Positions 34,760 through 46,292 of a DNA stretch of 64,000 nucleotides are shown piece by piece (within the stretch, counting starts at the first letter, position 1; each line of letters opens with the position of its first letter). The stretch covers positions 32,358,001 through 32,422,000 of the forward strand of contig NC_071670.1 in assembly GCF_028554725.1 (NCBI RefSeq), read 5' to 3'. Below the pieces are notes generated by a model that saw only the letters and a program-made list of their open reading frames with translations, was not told where the DNA came from and searched no databases. The position numbers and the translations under genes were made by a program. This DNA is from Zeugodacus cucurbitae (taxonomy: Eukaryota > Arthropoda > Insecta > Diptera > Tephritidae).

Positions 34760-35159
34760 TGTATACTACTATTATAAAGAGGGAAGATTTGTATGTATGT
34801 TTGTAGTGAATAAACTTAAAAACTACTGTGCCGATTTCACCATTGGAAAGTTACATTCACCCTGAGTAACATATATTTTTTCCTAGAAAAGATTAGGGGT
34901 CCTTATTAAAACTTAACTAACGCCATGGAAAAAAAGACCCCAAAACGTCTTTCGTCACACGCGCTATGTTGCCACTCTGAATATTTTATGGAAATGAAAA
35001 ATTATTTGTCACTAAAAATGAACAGAACTAATATTCTAATAATAATCTTTTCAGAAGAAAGAACATACATATGTACGGGAGCGTGTGTATATGTGTGTAG
35101 AAACTTATAACTTTTGAAATGTTTGTTTAAACCCGTGCGAAGCCGGAACGGGCTGCTAG
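34760..35159 (+). mobile_element. Non-autonomous Helitron
   Basis: The left end reads TATACTACTATTATAAAGAG, followed by GGAAGATTTGTATGTATG. The right end ACCCGTGCGAAGCC then GGAACGGGCTGCTAG has the hairpin and CTAG terminus, followed by T. Internal AAACTACTGTGCCGATTTCA is typical of insect Helitron relatives. There are no inverted termini. Length is about 400 bp, so it carries no Rep/helicase gene. It lies between two Rep-A pieces. Confidence 0.8.
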
Positions 35160-35565
35160 TATATATAGTATATAGGGACTGGGGTAATTCCTGGAGTGAT
35201 TTCAAGTTGGTTGGATATTCAAGAGATCTCCTTTGAAGTACTTTAGAATATTTGAGAGATTTATAGACATTATCAATAAAAAATTATTCGTAAACTTCGA
35301 GGTCCTCATGTTCGTTGTATGACTCTTTGAAAAGTTATAGCCCGTTTTCGGTGATTGTTATATGGGCTATGCGACACTAGAAATAAAGTATTTGTGCAAA
35401 GCTTTGTTCTGATATATTCACTGGTGCTTAATTTATAGATTACTAAGAAACAAATCATCTGGGCTTCAATATTGTAGTATACGGCAAGTAGGCGTGGTTT
35501 AAACCGATTTCCCTCATTTTCAAATTATATCATTGGGAAGGAAAAATGACACGGAAGGGCTACAC
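35160..35565 (+). mobile_element. Rep-A left-half fragment
   Basis: AGTATATAGGGACTGGGGTA, TTTCAAGTTGGTTGG, GAGGTCCTCATGTTCG and the GGCAAGTAGGCGTGG block match the plus-orientation consensus. It is followed directly by an inverted fragment. Confidence 0.7.
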
Positions 35566-35940
35566 TTATATTTGGATACAACATTTGAAAAGGGCGTATC
35601 GCCGCCCACTTATTGGTCAAAAAACATATCTCAAAAATTACTCCAATTTCAACGAAATGTCGTTCGTAACATTTCTTTGGCATCCCAATGCTATAGTCTG
35701 AAAATGTGAAAAATCGGTTTGCAATCTATAAATTCAGAACTAGTGAAGATATCGGAACAAAACTTTGTACAAATATTGCATCTCTAGTGTGACCAGGAGT
35801 CATCTTATACTAAATATCTATAATGTTTTTTGAATTCTGGTGGCTCAATGCAAAACACATAGGTCAATAAAATTACTTAAAAAATCTGCGAGAATATAAT
35901 ATATCCGGTTACACCCGAACTTAGCTCTATCTTATTTGTT
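35566..35940 (-). mobile_element. Rep-A fragment in inverted orientation
   Basis: CGCCGCCCACTTATTGGTCA, GAACTAGTGAAGATATCGGA and the terminal signature CTGCGAGAATATAATATA, CGGTTACACCCGAACTTAGC and TCTTATTTGTTT are in minus orientation. It forms a palindromic junction with the previous fragment. Confidence 0.75.
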
Positions 35941-37595
35941 TTATTTTACCTTTGGCGAGGTGTGAACCGTGTGATTTTAATGGTAATTGGTATGTGAATT
36001 CCAGAGACAAAAACCTTAATTTTCGCTAAAACGTTTTCCACTGCAGACTTTTATTTGATAAAATATGAGCTTACATTCCACGTAGATGACATAATTTTTA
36101 ATTACTTCGATAATAAAAATAAAATAGAGTCTCGATGATGAGATCACTATCTTTTGAGAATATCGATATCGGATTAGATGTCAATATAACTTAAGGCCAA
36201 AAATTGAGACCTATTACTTAACTTAAACTCAAATCGACTTTCTTCTGTGTAAACAAAGAACTCGGTCAGAACCTTGCCAGGCGAAGATGAAAAGCGTTCC
36301 TTTCCCCTTCCCCTAATATTCACATGTAGCCGCACATAAGATATCATTGGGCCCATGGTGTTCTCCAAATAATAAAGCTTAATAACGTAATAAAAAGAAG
36401 AATACATATTCGTTGGAAATTTCCATCCAAAATGAACCATATTCCATATTGAACTGATCATTCTAATATTGTGTTATAAATTAAACATGTTTTAATCAAT
36501 TGAACTCCATGAGTCTTTGCTACGTGTATGTTCTAAATTTAATTGAGTAAAAAGTATATTTTATGGTATGAACAATCTTTACTTCTGCAAAATGATTTAT
36601 CTCTAGCCCAAATGCTTTTATTCATCTTCGACAAAGCTAGCTTCCAATAAAAACATGTTCATACCAAGTTGAACTTTTCATGAAGAAGTCAGATACTTGC
36701 CAATGAGTGATAATATTTTGCAAGGAAATTCGTTAACTTCAACATATCGCATATTCGAACTGTGCGTATAAACGTCCACGCCACATTGCCATACCTTTGT
36801 AATGATTGGATCTACCCGCACATTAAACTTGTCTCCGAAGTAAAGCTGTACAAAGCTATTTAGAGCTTCAGATGAGCTTTAGTTTCAATGCGATGTGTTG
36901 CTTAACACCTGGCGGAGTTAATCTTTCCGCCTAAACGCACAACGCAAAGGCACAGCGGCGTAAATCATGCAGATAAGCCATATAAAGCGCTTCGATTCGC
37001 ATACGTTCACACACACTCACACAAACTGACTTACGTACAATTAAGTTGCAGCCAGCTCTTCACTGCTAATCACAGCGGAAAAGGAAATGCGATTACTTCG
37101 CGCTTAACCTTTGCCACCAGCTTCAATGCGCTTAACACTAAATGTGTTGGTACGAAAATATGCTCTGCGTCTACGAACACGCACATGCATACATATGTAA
37201 AGGTACAAAAACATTTACCTTATAAGAGTAAACGTTCTCAGCCATAAAGCTCCCAGGGTACATTTAATGTCTGCTCAGCGTAAATATCAAATCTCAAATT
37301 GATTTTATTTTGACACGCACGAGCCAAATACATCTTCAGACTCATATCAATATCGGAGACTACGCGGGGTTGTGTTAGTATGCACAGAGCTTTAGTGTAA
37401 ATGCTAACCAGAATACCTTAAAGAACGCTTTTTCTGTGGAATAAAAATCACAATTGTCGTGAGTCAAAGCCTCACCTCAAGTGCGACACAGAGTACCGCA
37501 AGTTCCGTTGAAAATAATTGCAACTTACATACGCTTTCCGCATGATATAATGCACTTGTATATGTGTGCCTATTATTTCTCCAGTACAGAAATCG
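35941..37595. other. Unique DNA upstream of the 37733 peptide gene
   Basis: No gene seen. Parts of 37305-37430 (GAGCCAAATACATC, TAGTATGCACAGAGC, AATACCTTAAAGAACG) match 20690-20812 upstream of the 21401 paralogue (GAGCCAAACACATAC, CAGTATGCACACACG, AATATCTCAAAGAACT), so this is the conserved distal promoter. Confidence 0.5.
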
Positions 37596-37632
37596 TATTT
37601 AAATGCGTTTGTAGTTTAATGCAGCTTCAGTC
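37596..37632 (+). promoter_or_regulatory. Core promoter of the 37733 peptide gene
   Basis: TATTTAAAT (37596-37604) lies 33 bases before the A (37629) of TTCAGTCATTAGC. The initiator block is conserved in the 21401 paralogue. The leader is about 104 bases. Confidence 0.6.
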
Positions 37633-37732
37633 ATTAGCTACCCAGCCATTGAAGAGGTTCAAATCTCAAACTCGCTTTAAGTGCTTGTAAATCATTTTAT
37701 TTAGAATAATTATTCACTTTGACCGCCTGAAA

Positions 37733-37948
37733 ATGAAGTGTGTAATTACGTTGTTGTTGATCGCCTTACTTTCGATCATTGCTTGCAGTGCTTTTCCCGA
37801 ACCCGACATCGTGATAAAGGCTGCACCCAATCAAATGCCTTCATGGAGACAACCTCGAGGGGGCGCACACAGGAAAAATGGCAAACAAATGCTTTGCGAT
37901 CTTCTGGGGCAACGGTCGACGAAATCTATAAAGTGTGGCCGCAAATAA
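37733..37948 (+). CDS. Short secreted basic peptide (family B, copy 3)
   Basis: The frame encodes 71 residues: signal peptide VITLLLIALLSIIACSA, then FPEPDIVIKAAPNQMPSW, RGGAHRKNGKQ and LCDLLGQRSTKSIKCGRK. It has two mature cysteines, one tryptophan and about a dozen basic residues. It keeps the conserved promoter, the intact C-terminus and a close AATAAA at 38107-38112, so it is the best candidate for the functional ancestor-like copy. It differs from copy 21401 at only a few residues. No known family is recognised. Dibasic RK sites and the final GRK could be processing signals, but this is speculative. Confidence 0.78.
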   Translation: MKCVITLLLIALLSIIACSAFPEPDIVIKAAPNQMPSWRQPRGGAHRKNGKQMLCDLLGQRSTKSIKCGRK

Positions 37949-38371
37949 TTCAAGGTCTGCACAATATGTGTCATACCCGCAGCTCAAGGGAATTGTGAAA
38001 TTTCTTTTCAGTATAAGATAATGTGCTTGTTTATGTAAATTATTTATAATTATCGTGTTTAAGATATTTATTGACAAATGTTAGACGTAATTAACTAAAT
38101 CTGGAAAATAAAAATCCTTAATTTGTGAAATCAACATAAATGCTGTTTTAATTTTTATAAATAATCTATATACTTATATATAATATATATATATAATCGG
38201 AACCCGATGAAGAGTGAATATATATGTCTTTGATCACTTGTAAACACCTAATCGACAAGCTCCACAAACAGACAAACGTTGCCTTAATGGAATATGCGTC
38301 GCACTTGCCGATTGTTGAAATTCAAAAGGAACGATATAAGGACTCTGGTAGGAGTTGTAACGATTGCACAG

Positions 38372-38421
38372 TTAGTTTAGTTTAGTTTTGTTTAGTTTTT
38401 TTAGTTTTTTTCAGTTTTAGT
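38372..38421 (+). repeat. TTTAG-rich imperfect tandem repeat
   Basis: AGTTAGTTTAGTTTAGTTTT and similar units repeat with T-run expansions over about 50 bases. Nothing else is recognised around it. Confidence 0.6.
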
Positions 38422-38687
38422 TAACATATTAGAAGAGAAGAAGCTTTAAGAATATTCGTGGTTTAAGAGAAAACACTCGTTTGAGGCATTGACAGTTTTA
38501 AAATCTGATTATGAGGATTATTTATTATTTCTGTGTTTTAAGATAAAACAGCATTCGAAACAGTTAACTGAGATATTTTCATATAAGATGTGAAAAATAT
38601 GATACCAATCTTCATATATGTACTTCTTGACCCAAGAGTTTTCAAATAATAATAAATTAATTTTTCATTTTATTTATATAAATTATT

Positions 38688-39098
38688 TTCCTCACTCGAC
38701 GAACCAAAATCAAACTCTGAGTCGCTTATCATTCCCGTCCTGCTTCATGGTGCTTGGACGATGTAAACATCAGATGAGACGACATTAGGAGTTTTCGAGA
38801 GGAAAATTTTGCACAAAATTTATGGTCCTATGAACATTGGCTACGGCGAATACCGCAGACGATGGAATGATGAACTAAGACGACATTGACGAAAACACTC
38901 CAGCTCTGAAAATGTTCGATGCAGTATCCGCCGGAGGAAGCCGAGGAACTGGAAGGCCTCCACTCCGTTGGAGGGACCAGGTCGAGAGCGACCTGGTTTC
39001 ACTTGGGATCTTCAACTGGCGCCGACCTGCGAAGGTGAGAGAGAGGTGGCGCACTATCGTCGATTCGGCTATAACCGGCTAAACGGTTCAACGCCAAT
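38688..39098 (+). mobile_element. 3' fragment of an RTE element
   Basis: It aligns with 27145-27640 of the full element (CTCGACGAACCAAAATCAA, CGCTTATCATTCCCGTCCTG, GTTTTCGAGAGGAAAATTTT, ACTCCGTTGGAGGGACCAGG). It has short deletions, an internal deletion of about 70 bases near 38880, and a stop (TAA for TCA, near 38764). It keeps TGG where the full copy has TGA at 27504, and diverges toward an alternative C-terminus (FNWRRPAKVRERWRTIVD). It is a 5'-truncated, decayed insertion. Confidence 0.85.
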
Positions 39099-42098
39099 CA
39101 CATACACACATTTATATAATGATGTTGATAATAATAAATTTAAAATATTTAAGTCCACAGCTCAGTAAAGCCGATTGCAAGTTGTAACTTACAGACATAC
39201 ATTAAACAGTATTTCGAAAACCATTGTTTCTAATGCAAACAACTCTAAAAAGCCCTGCAACATTAATGTGCTTATTCTTTTTTTTGTTGCTAGTATTCGT
39301 ATCTAAAAATAGAACAAAATGCAGCGAAACCAAAGCAAATACCATTTTCCTGCGCTTCAGGTGCAGTACTAATAGCATAAAGCTAAAGCCAGAAGAGGAA
39401 ACATAGAACAACAAAAATGAAAACTGAAATAGGAAAATCGAAAATCGAAAATACACACTGAAAATCCTGCATGCAATGCACCCCTTGAGCTAGTTGCCCA
39501 CAAACCGCTTAACCGCTTTACTCCACTACTGGGTGCAGGGCTTGTGTACAACTGTATACGACGGAAACGGAAGTGAATGCCCATTCTCGGGGGATGCTTA
39601 CAGACCAACCACCCCATCACAACAACACTGCTTGTTTTGGTTGCTCATGAAGTTTTGTATTTTTGTTTTCGTTAATTTTTTTTATTTTAACTCTACCATT
39701 TGCTGTATTTGATTTTTTCACAGCCATTTAGAAATTTCGATTATGTTGTTGCTATCGTGCCGGTTGCTGTCGCTCGATACGTTGTTGGCGAGCATGCGAG
39801 GTGCGCCGCTTTGTTAACGTCGCCGCAATCTTTGTTGCTCGCCTCCCCTCGCTCTGAGCTGTCGAACAAAAGGAAATTAAAATATTCCAGCGCGCAATCG
39901 TGCGTTTAGGATATCGAACTGGCGGTACCGCAAACTACATCGTAAACGGTAATGCCCTAACATTTGTACACCCACTTTGCGCTAGCAATCACGGCATGCA
40001 TTCCCGCTCTCAACACAACTCGCTTGTTTGTTGTGTTGAAGACGACGAGCGTAGTTAGTATTTGAGTATATGTATATGAATATGTAAATTAACAAAAAAA
40101 CTTTATTTTGCTTTAGATTTCATTGGAAATTAGCTGAACAGTTACCTACATTTTAATTATAGTTTCTCGTAAGTAAGTAGTGTCACACGATCAATTGCCA
40201 TATTCTCGATAAATGAAAATTAAATAAATTAAATTTCCGGTAACAAGAAAGTGATGAATGATAAATCCTTACCCTGCTGAGACTCATTTCAGTGCCAAAC
40301 GTTTAAAGTTCGACAATTCGGAACAACTATTTGCAATTCTAAAGTACTTATCAACAAAGATCTTTGTATCGATATCGATATATGTAGTATACCTAATTAA
40401 TGATCGCTTAGCTTGATCGGTAACAGAGTTGAATTTTTCTTTCAACTTGACGTAAATTACGGAACCAAATTCCGATACAATAGTTTCATCCATTATATCT
40501 CCGAAATATTTGTGCATTCAAGAGCTTAATATGAGTCCAAAAAAGCGTTATTCTGGACAAATTTAATTTAATGAAAGTTCAAAAATATTAACATGTGCAT
40601 GTATATACCATCGATAGATCGCTGAATATTTTTCGATTTGAGCAGGTGAATGAACTCAGTAGGCGTCTGAACAGGCAATTTTGAACGAAATTATAATGTT
40701 ATCGGGTGCATGAGTCTGCTAAAGCTCTATGCTAATTGGGCGTCGTCGATGAAAAGGCAATTACCGAATTCCCCGACCACAATAATATGTTCGTTGGAAA
40801 GGATGAGACTGAGACCAAGTTTTACTTTATCGGGAGTTTGCACAATGTTGCAGTTAGTCATAAGGCTAAATCGTTTTCTTACTGTGAAGTTACTGTACAT
40901 TCACCTTTCGTTGTCGGTGTTCCTTGGCATTGTGAGTATGAGCGGGAAAAATCGATGAATATCTCTGAAACTGTTTCCACTACTGTGATTCACTGTTTGC
41001 TCACGTTTTCTACTTTGTTACATTGCAGTGGTGTTAACTTTTATATGATATATGTGCATGTGTGTATTTATGGTTTATTTGTTCAGTTAACCAGTAATAG
41101 CTATTACCTGGCGAAAGCATGTGCGTACACATACGTACATATAGGATAAATTGTTGTTATTGTAAACTCCTTGTCACACATACACCCACACAAATTTAGC
41201 CTTATTTACTTTTGTTTCGCTCAAGCATACTTGTTGTGCAAAACATATAAAAAACCCTAAATAATACCAACCCATGCTGTGCTATGCAACAGTAGGACGA
41301 TGTAAAGCGAAACATTGCTCTCTTATCTCATATTGCTGACACTTGGCGCATACAGGTTGGCAAATGAAGGTACACGCTGTCAGGGGTGCAATGTCAGGCA
41401 GTCAGCGCCATCCAGCTACGCCACTAGCGTAAAAATTCGTTATTCCCTATACAATAGCCAGGTGGGCGTTTTGTGCGCCCGCAAATATCCGCACGCTGTG
41501 CAGCGTCGATGTAACGGTGAAATACGCAGATGTTTGGTGCCAATGGTGTTTCCATGATTTATGGCGCTGAAATATTAGTTTCTGCTTATTTCAAACAAAC
41601 GCTTGCCAGCATAGATGTGTGTGTATATAGGATTTTCAATTATATATATATATATATAATATAATGTTGGTTTCTGGTCTCTTCCGTCTAATCTACCACT
41701 TGTAATACAGTTGATCGTGCCATATAAGTATGACGAATACAACGCGTTTTCTAATGATAAGCGCTTATTTTTGGAATGAGTTCTCCGATTGATTTTATTT
41801 CAATCAGTATACAATACAATACCAATCCTCAAGCATTATGGATATAAGCAAATATATAAAATTGTTATTTGTTTTAAACTTTCATAGGGGTCTTCGACAG
41901 CAGTAAAGGTGAATAATAAATTTCTAGAAACAGTTGTCATTGCAAATATTATAATGGGACACTGAGTTTCATTTACGCACAACTGACCTTAAAGGCTGTA
42001 AAGGCTTAAAAGCACTGCAATAAGATATAAAATAAAATTTTAGATATATGATACTAATAATAAAAGTAATACATTTTACAAGAAGGTTTTTATATGGT
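39099..42098. other. Intergenic DNA without recognised genes
   Basis: A 137-residue plus frame (40736-41149) and a 77-residue minus frame (40284-40517) lack signal peptides, domains or splice context. The base composition near 39480-39900 and 41300-41570 is less AT-rich, but no function is visible. Confidence 0.4.
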
Positions 42099-42183
42099 GG
42101 AGGTACCGTACCTCCCCGGTTAATTGTTTGTCGAAGAGAGATTGAACACAGGTCTACTAAAGTAAATAGTAGTAGAGCATAAT

Positions 42184-42452
42184 AGCGTTTTTAGACAGCA
42201 GCTAATTGATCAATTAAGATCGATTAACCATACAAAATAAAATCTACATTTCTATTTAATTGAATTTTAATCGACTTGAAAAAAAGCTACGGCAGATGTC
42301 GGTGCTAGAAATATCAATCAGCTGATGAAATTTACAACTACTTATGAAAAGCAATAACAAAAATGTATAACAGCTGATCGGTCATCGAGTAGTCGGAAGT
42401 ATAAAAGGCAAAAAGAGTTTCTCAATAAAAATTGTAATTGAATTAATTTGGC
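42184..42452. mobile_element. AGCGTTTTTAGAC MITE, copy 1
   Basis: Left end AGCGTTTTTAGACAGCAGCT then AATTGATCAATTA. The body (ATACAAAATAAAATCTACAT, AATCAGCTGATGAAA, GTTTCTCAATAAAAATTG) matches copy 2 at 45421-45763 in reverse complement. The right terminus is eroded. Confidence 0.75.
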
Positions 42453-45420
42453 TATAATAGTGCTATAATCACTATACTTTGGGGAATAATGTTAGACTAC
42501 AATAAAAAAATTTTTTTCAAATAATGAAGAGAATATCATAATATAATAATACATCGAAACATCTTCCAAAATGTACTGGTGCTAGATTCAGTTCTCGTGT
42601 CAATATATAGCATACCTTTTCTCCCAAAGTCACAGATAATATCAGTATCAGAAAGTATATAGAACTATGAAATGCTTTAAAAAATGTAAGGAATCATATA
42701 TGTAGGAATATATAGGGTAGGTGGCAATATTGTCATTGACCGAATAACTTATAGTACGGATGGCAACCTTGCCATTAATCGATAAGACAACGAAGCGTCC
42801 ATCAGTGGCCATAATTGTCACGGTCCTTATTGGATGATCCATATAGATCACCCATTTTTAATAGCATGTAAGCTTTCAGTTGTTAAGTGAAGTTTGTCAA
42901 AGGAGGTCACGCCGCCACGTGAATAAAATAAGTGCGGTTAAAATTGAATTAAATAAACCTAATTAAAATAAAGAATAAAGTGTCGCGTTTTAATGGAAAC
43001 CCACATATATATTATTAATCTAATTGAAACATTCTCACCAAAATTCATTAATATATCTCGTATATCCATCGATACCAGCCAGGATATAAGGCATTATGGA
43101 CTATATTCTTTTGAAGAGTTAAGCCTTAAGTTTTATATTCTTATCGGTCATATATTTGACTGATGACTTACATGTTTTTATAAAGCGTTTTCTGTTTATT
43201 CCTGAAAAAATTCGTAAATAGAATCTTTGCATTAAACCATTCCAAATAATGTATTTATATTCGGTTTATTTGCATATATTAAAAGTCGGGTAAAAACCTA
43301 TAGGTTTAAGCTGAAATACATTCTAATAATAATTACAGATATCAATTCACTTTCAATTTCCAATATTTTTAAAAAGTGTGATTAATTTAACTCTTATCAA
43401 CTTCTTTATAAACATTGATTGAATAAATGCTTTTTATATTTGTACGTTCTCTTTTCAGTAGTGTGACTCAAATACAGTCGATGCATTTCAATAAATTCTC
43501 CGATGATTTGCTCTATATATTTATATTTACTCATACATATGTTCATTTCACTTTATAAGTATTCCATAAACATCACTTTGTTTCATTGACCCCAGTAGCA
43601 CGATTTCATAAGTCGCGTGAGTTATAAACAGTTGTATACAATCCATTGATAAAATGGGGAAATCCATGTGTGGAATAAAAATAAATGTAATGTGCATTAT
43701 AAAATGTTGCATAATTTAATGACACAAGTGCAGTTAGTAATTAATAAATAATGAAGCAAAAGAAAATTGGAAAATGAGCTTTCATTTTAGCATCGCAGCA
43801 AGCTGCATAGTGTATACAAGTTTCAACTCAATCATCATTGAAGCTATGAAAGCAAAACTAAGCATCAAGTGGAAAATCTCAACCTCAACTAGTCTCAAAA
43901 CCTTCCCCAGCTGCATATGAAGTTTATATTCAACTTCGTCCACCTGGTGAATTCATATAGAATCTATAAGTTAATATATCAGAAAAGAAATTGGCATGTG
44001 ATCAGTCAGCCTTTAATTACAAAGCTTTACAAGCAGAAAGCTAAAGTTGTCACGAGCTTTGAAACATAATACACAAAACAGGTTCAACGCTCGTCAGGTT
44101 TTTTCGTGATCGTTGTGTTGTATTGTTGCTATTCAGTTTAGATATTGTATATACAGAGTATAAATAGTATATGTACAGTATAATTGACAATTACCGATAA
44201 ACCTTCAATTTCCGAACGTACTTACCATGAAATTGCACTAAAAATAAAGAAATGTCTTTAACCATTTGTATATATGCATATATTTTATTATTTTTTATCA
44301 TAATTTTGCTTGCTATTTATTTAATAGTACTAGCACATGCTAATAGCTTCACAAAAGAGTTTTTGACGCATACAAAGCATTATCAGAATTGTTTTATCTC
44401 CCAGTAAATTAATACTGGAGTTTATTCATATTTTTTTTTTCACTAATTCATTTCAGCTAAAAATTATACAATCTGCACAAATTCTCTATATAGTATTAGT
44501 TCTTACAACATGTTGTTCTTATTTTTAGTTTTTTATGTGTCTTCTAAATGTCGCAGTTTAAAGTCGTATATACACTTTTTATAATAACCTCAGCACCTAA
44601 TAAAGTAATTCTATTTTTACATAATGTCTGCTAAAACATACATGATTATATACATAATCTTATTTATATATTTATATTAAGCTTGATTACATTTCTTCAC
44701 ATTATTTGTATATATTTCGGTATTATATACACAGGCGAAAGTCAGGCTCATGCTATTATTATTACTCATACGCTTATTTCAATTATTTATTACTCGTATA
44801 TACCAACGGAATCCAAGCCAGCACCAACATTTGTTTTTTAATACGATATAAATACAAACAATCAATATACATATGTGCTTATGTCTATAGCAATATTGAA
44901 TTATTTTTATTCTTTAATTTCTATATAGTATTTACAGTGTACTGTAATCTCTTTGGAAAATGCACAATTATCCATATATATCTTAAGTTTGCTCTTGTTT
45001 TCTTTTTATTCTTTATTGTTTAGATAAAAAAAATCGAGCAAATGTATCATAAATATAATTATGCAGTAAATTAAACAAAACCAAAATGACGAAGGTCGAT
45101 TTGCTGTCAAAGTGACGTACTTGTTGCTGATTCTACATATGTATATGCTGAATCACTTAGCTGCACATTTATATATTTAGTTATGAGATTGCATTTATAT
45201 AATTATAATTATATATTATCAGCTTTAAATTCAAACTAAATTATCTACATTTAACAATACACATAATAATTTTATAAATTTAAAATTAATGCCCAAACGA
45301 ACACGGGAATAAAGACAAATTGTTAAATTTTAAAAAAGATAAAGAAAACAAATACAATTGCTTTTTTACAATTTCTAAATTTATATTCAATATAAGTCCG
45401 ACCAGATAAATCAAACTTGT
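42453..45420. other. AT-rich DNA without recognised features
   Basis: Open frames (for example 44706-45023) are low-complexity Y/F/I-rich translations of AT-rich DNA and were not called. Confidence 0.4.
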
Positions 45421-45763
45421 AGCGTTTTTAGACGGACAAATTAATTGATCAATTAGAATTTTTATTGAGAAACCCTTTTTTGCCCTTTATACTGCCTGCT
45501 ACTTGGTAACCGATCAGCCGTTATAAATTTTTATTTTTGCTTTTCATAAGATGTTGGTAAGTTTCATCAGCTGATTGACATGTTTAGCAGCGACATCTAC
45601 CGTAGCTTTTTTATCAAAAAATTCAGTCAATCTTTGTCGCAGAGTTGCATTTGATTTTCAAGTCGATTAAAATTCGATTAAAAATCAAAGTAGATTTTAT
45701 TTTGTATGGTAAATCGTTCTTAATAAGCTTTTAATTGATCAATTAGCTCCTGTCTAAAAACGA
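45421..45763. mobile_element. AGCGTTTTTAGAC MITE, complete copy 2
   Basis: Starts AGCGTTTTTAGACGGACAAA with TAATTGATCAATTA and ends TAATTGATCAATTAGCTCCT with GTCTAAAAACGAT. The termini are inverted repeats of about 30 bases. The 343-bp body is non-coding. No clear target duplication was found. Confidence 0.8.
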
Positions 45764-46014
45764 TAACCGCTGGGAAGTAGCGAATCATCTAAGAACTTGA
45801 TAGAGTGACTTTTATGACTGGAATGACTAATGTCGTAATTTTTTTTAGGCCAGAGGTATAATTAAAGTTTTAAAATTGGGGCCCAGTACATAGTGTATTT
45901 TCTCGATTCGTTAATCTCATATACTAACTAACAGTCATTTCGCACATCCAAATTATATGTTAATACATATTTTAATACTTTAAGATTATAATTGAGTAAC
46001 GAGTATTCGCACTG

Positions 46015-46292
46015 CCCGTTATTCGATTAACGATCAGTAGTCATACATTTATGTTTTTGCTGTTCATAAGAAGTTGGTTGGCTTCATCAGCTGATTGCTA
46101 TTTTATCAATAAAAGCAAGCCAACTTGGACAACAACTCGCAGAACTGCACTGCATTTTCAACTCGATTTGTAATCAATTAAAAACTAATGTAGAAAAAAT
46201 TTAATTTTGTATGGTGAATCGATTTAAATCAGCGTTTTAATCGAGCAAAGGCCAGTTAATTGTTCAATTAACTCCTGCGAAAAGACATAAGT
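46015..46292. mobile_element. AGCGTTTTTAGAC MITE, diverged copy 3
   Basis: GGCTTCATCAGCTGATTG, TTTTCAACTCGATTTG, TTTTGTATGGTGAATCG and AATTGTTCAATTAACTCCTG follow the order of copy 2. The extreme termini are mutated. Confidence 0.65.

Noticed and set aside
40736..41149. 137-residue frame
   Set aside because: Composition is unusual for AT-rich DNA but no motif, splice site or family was found.
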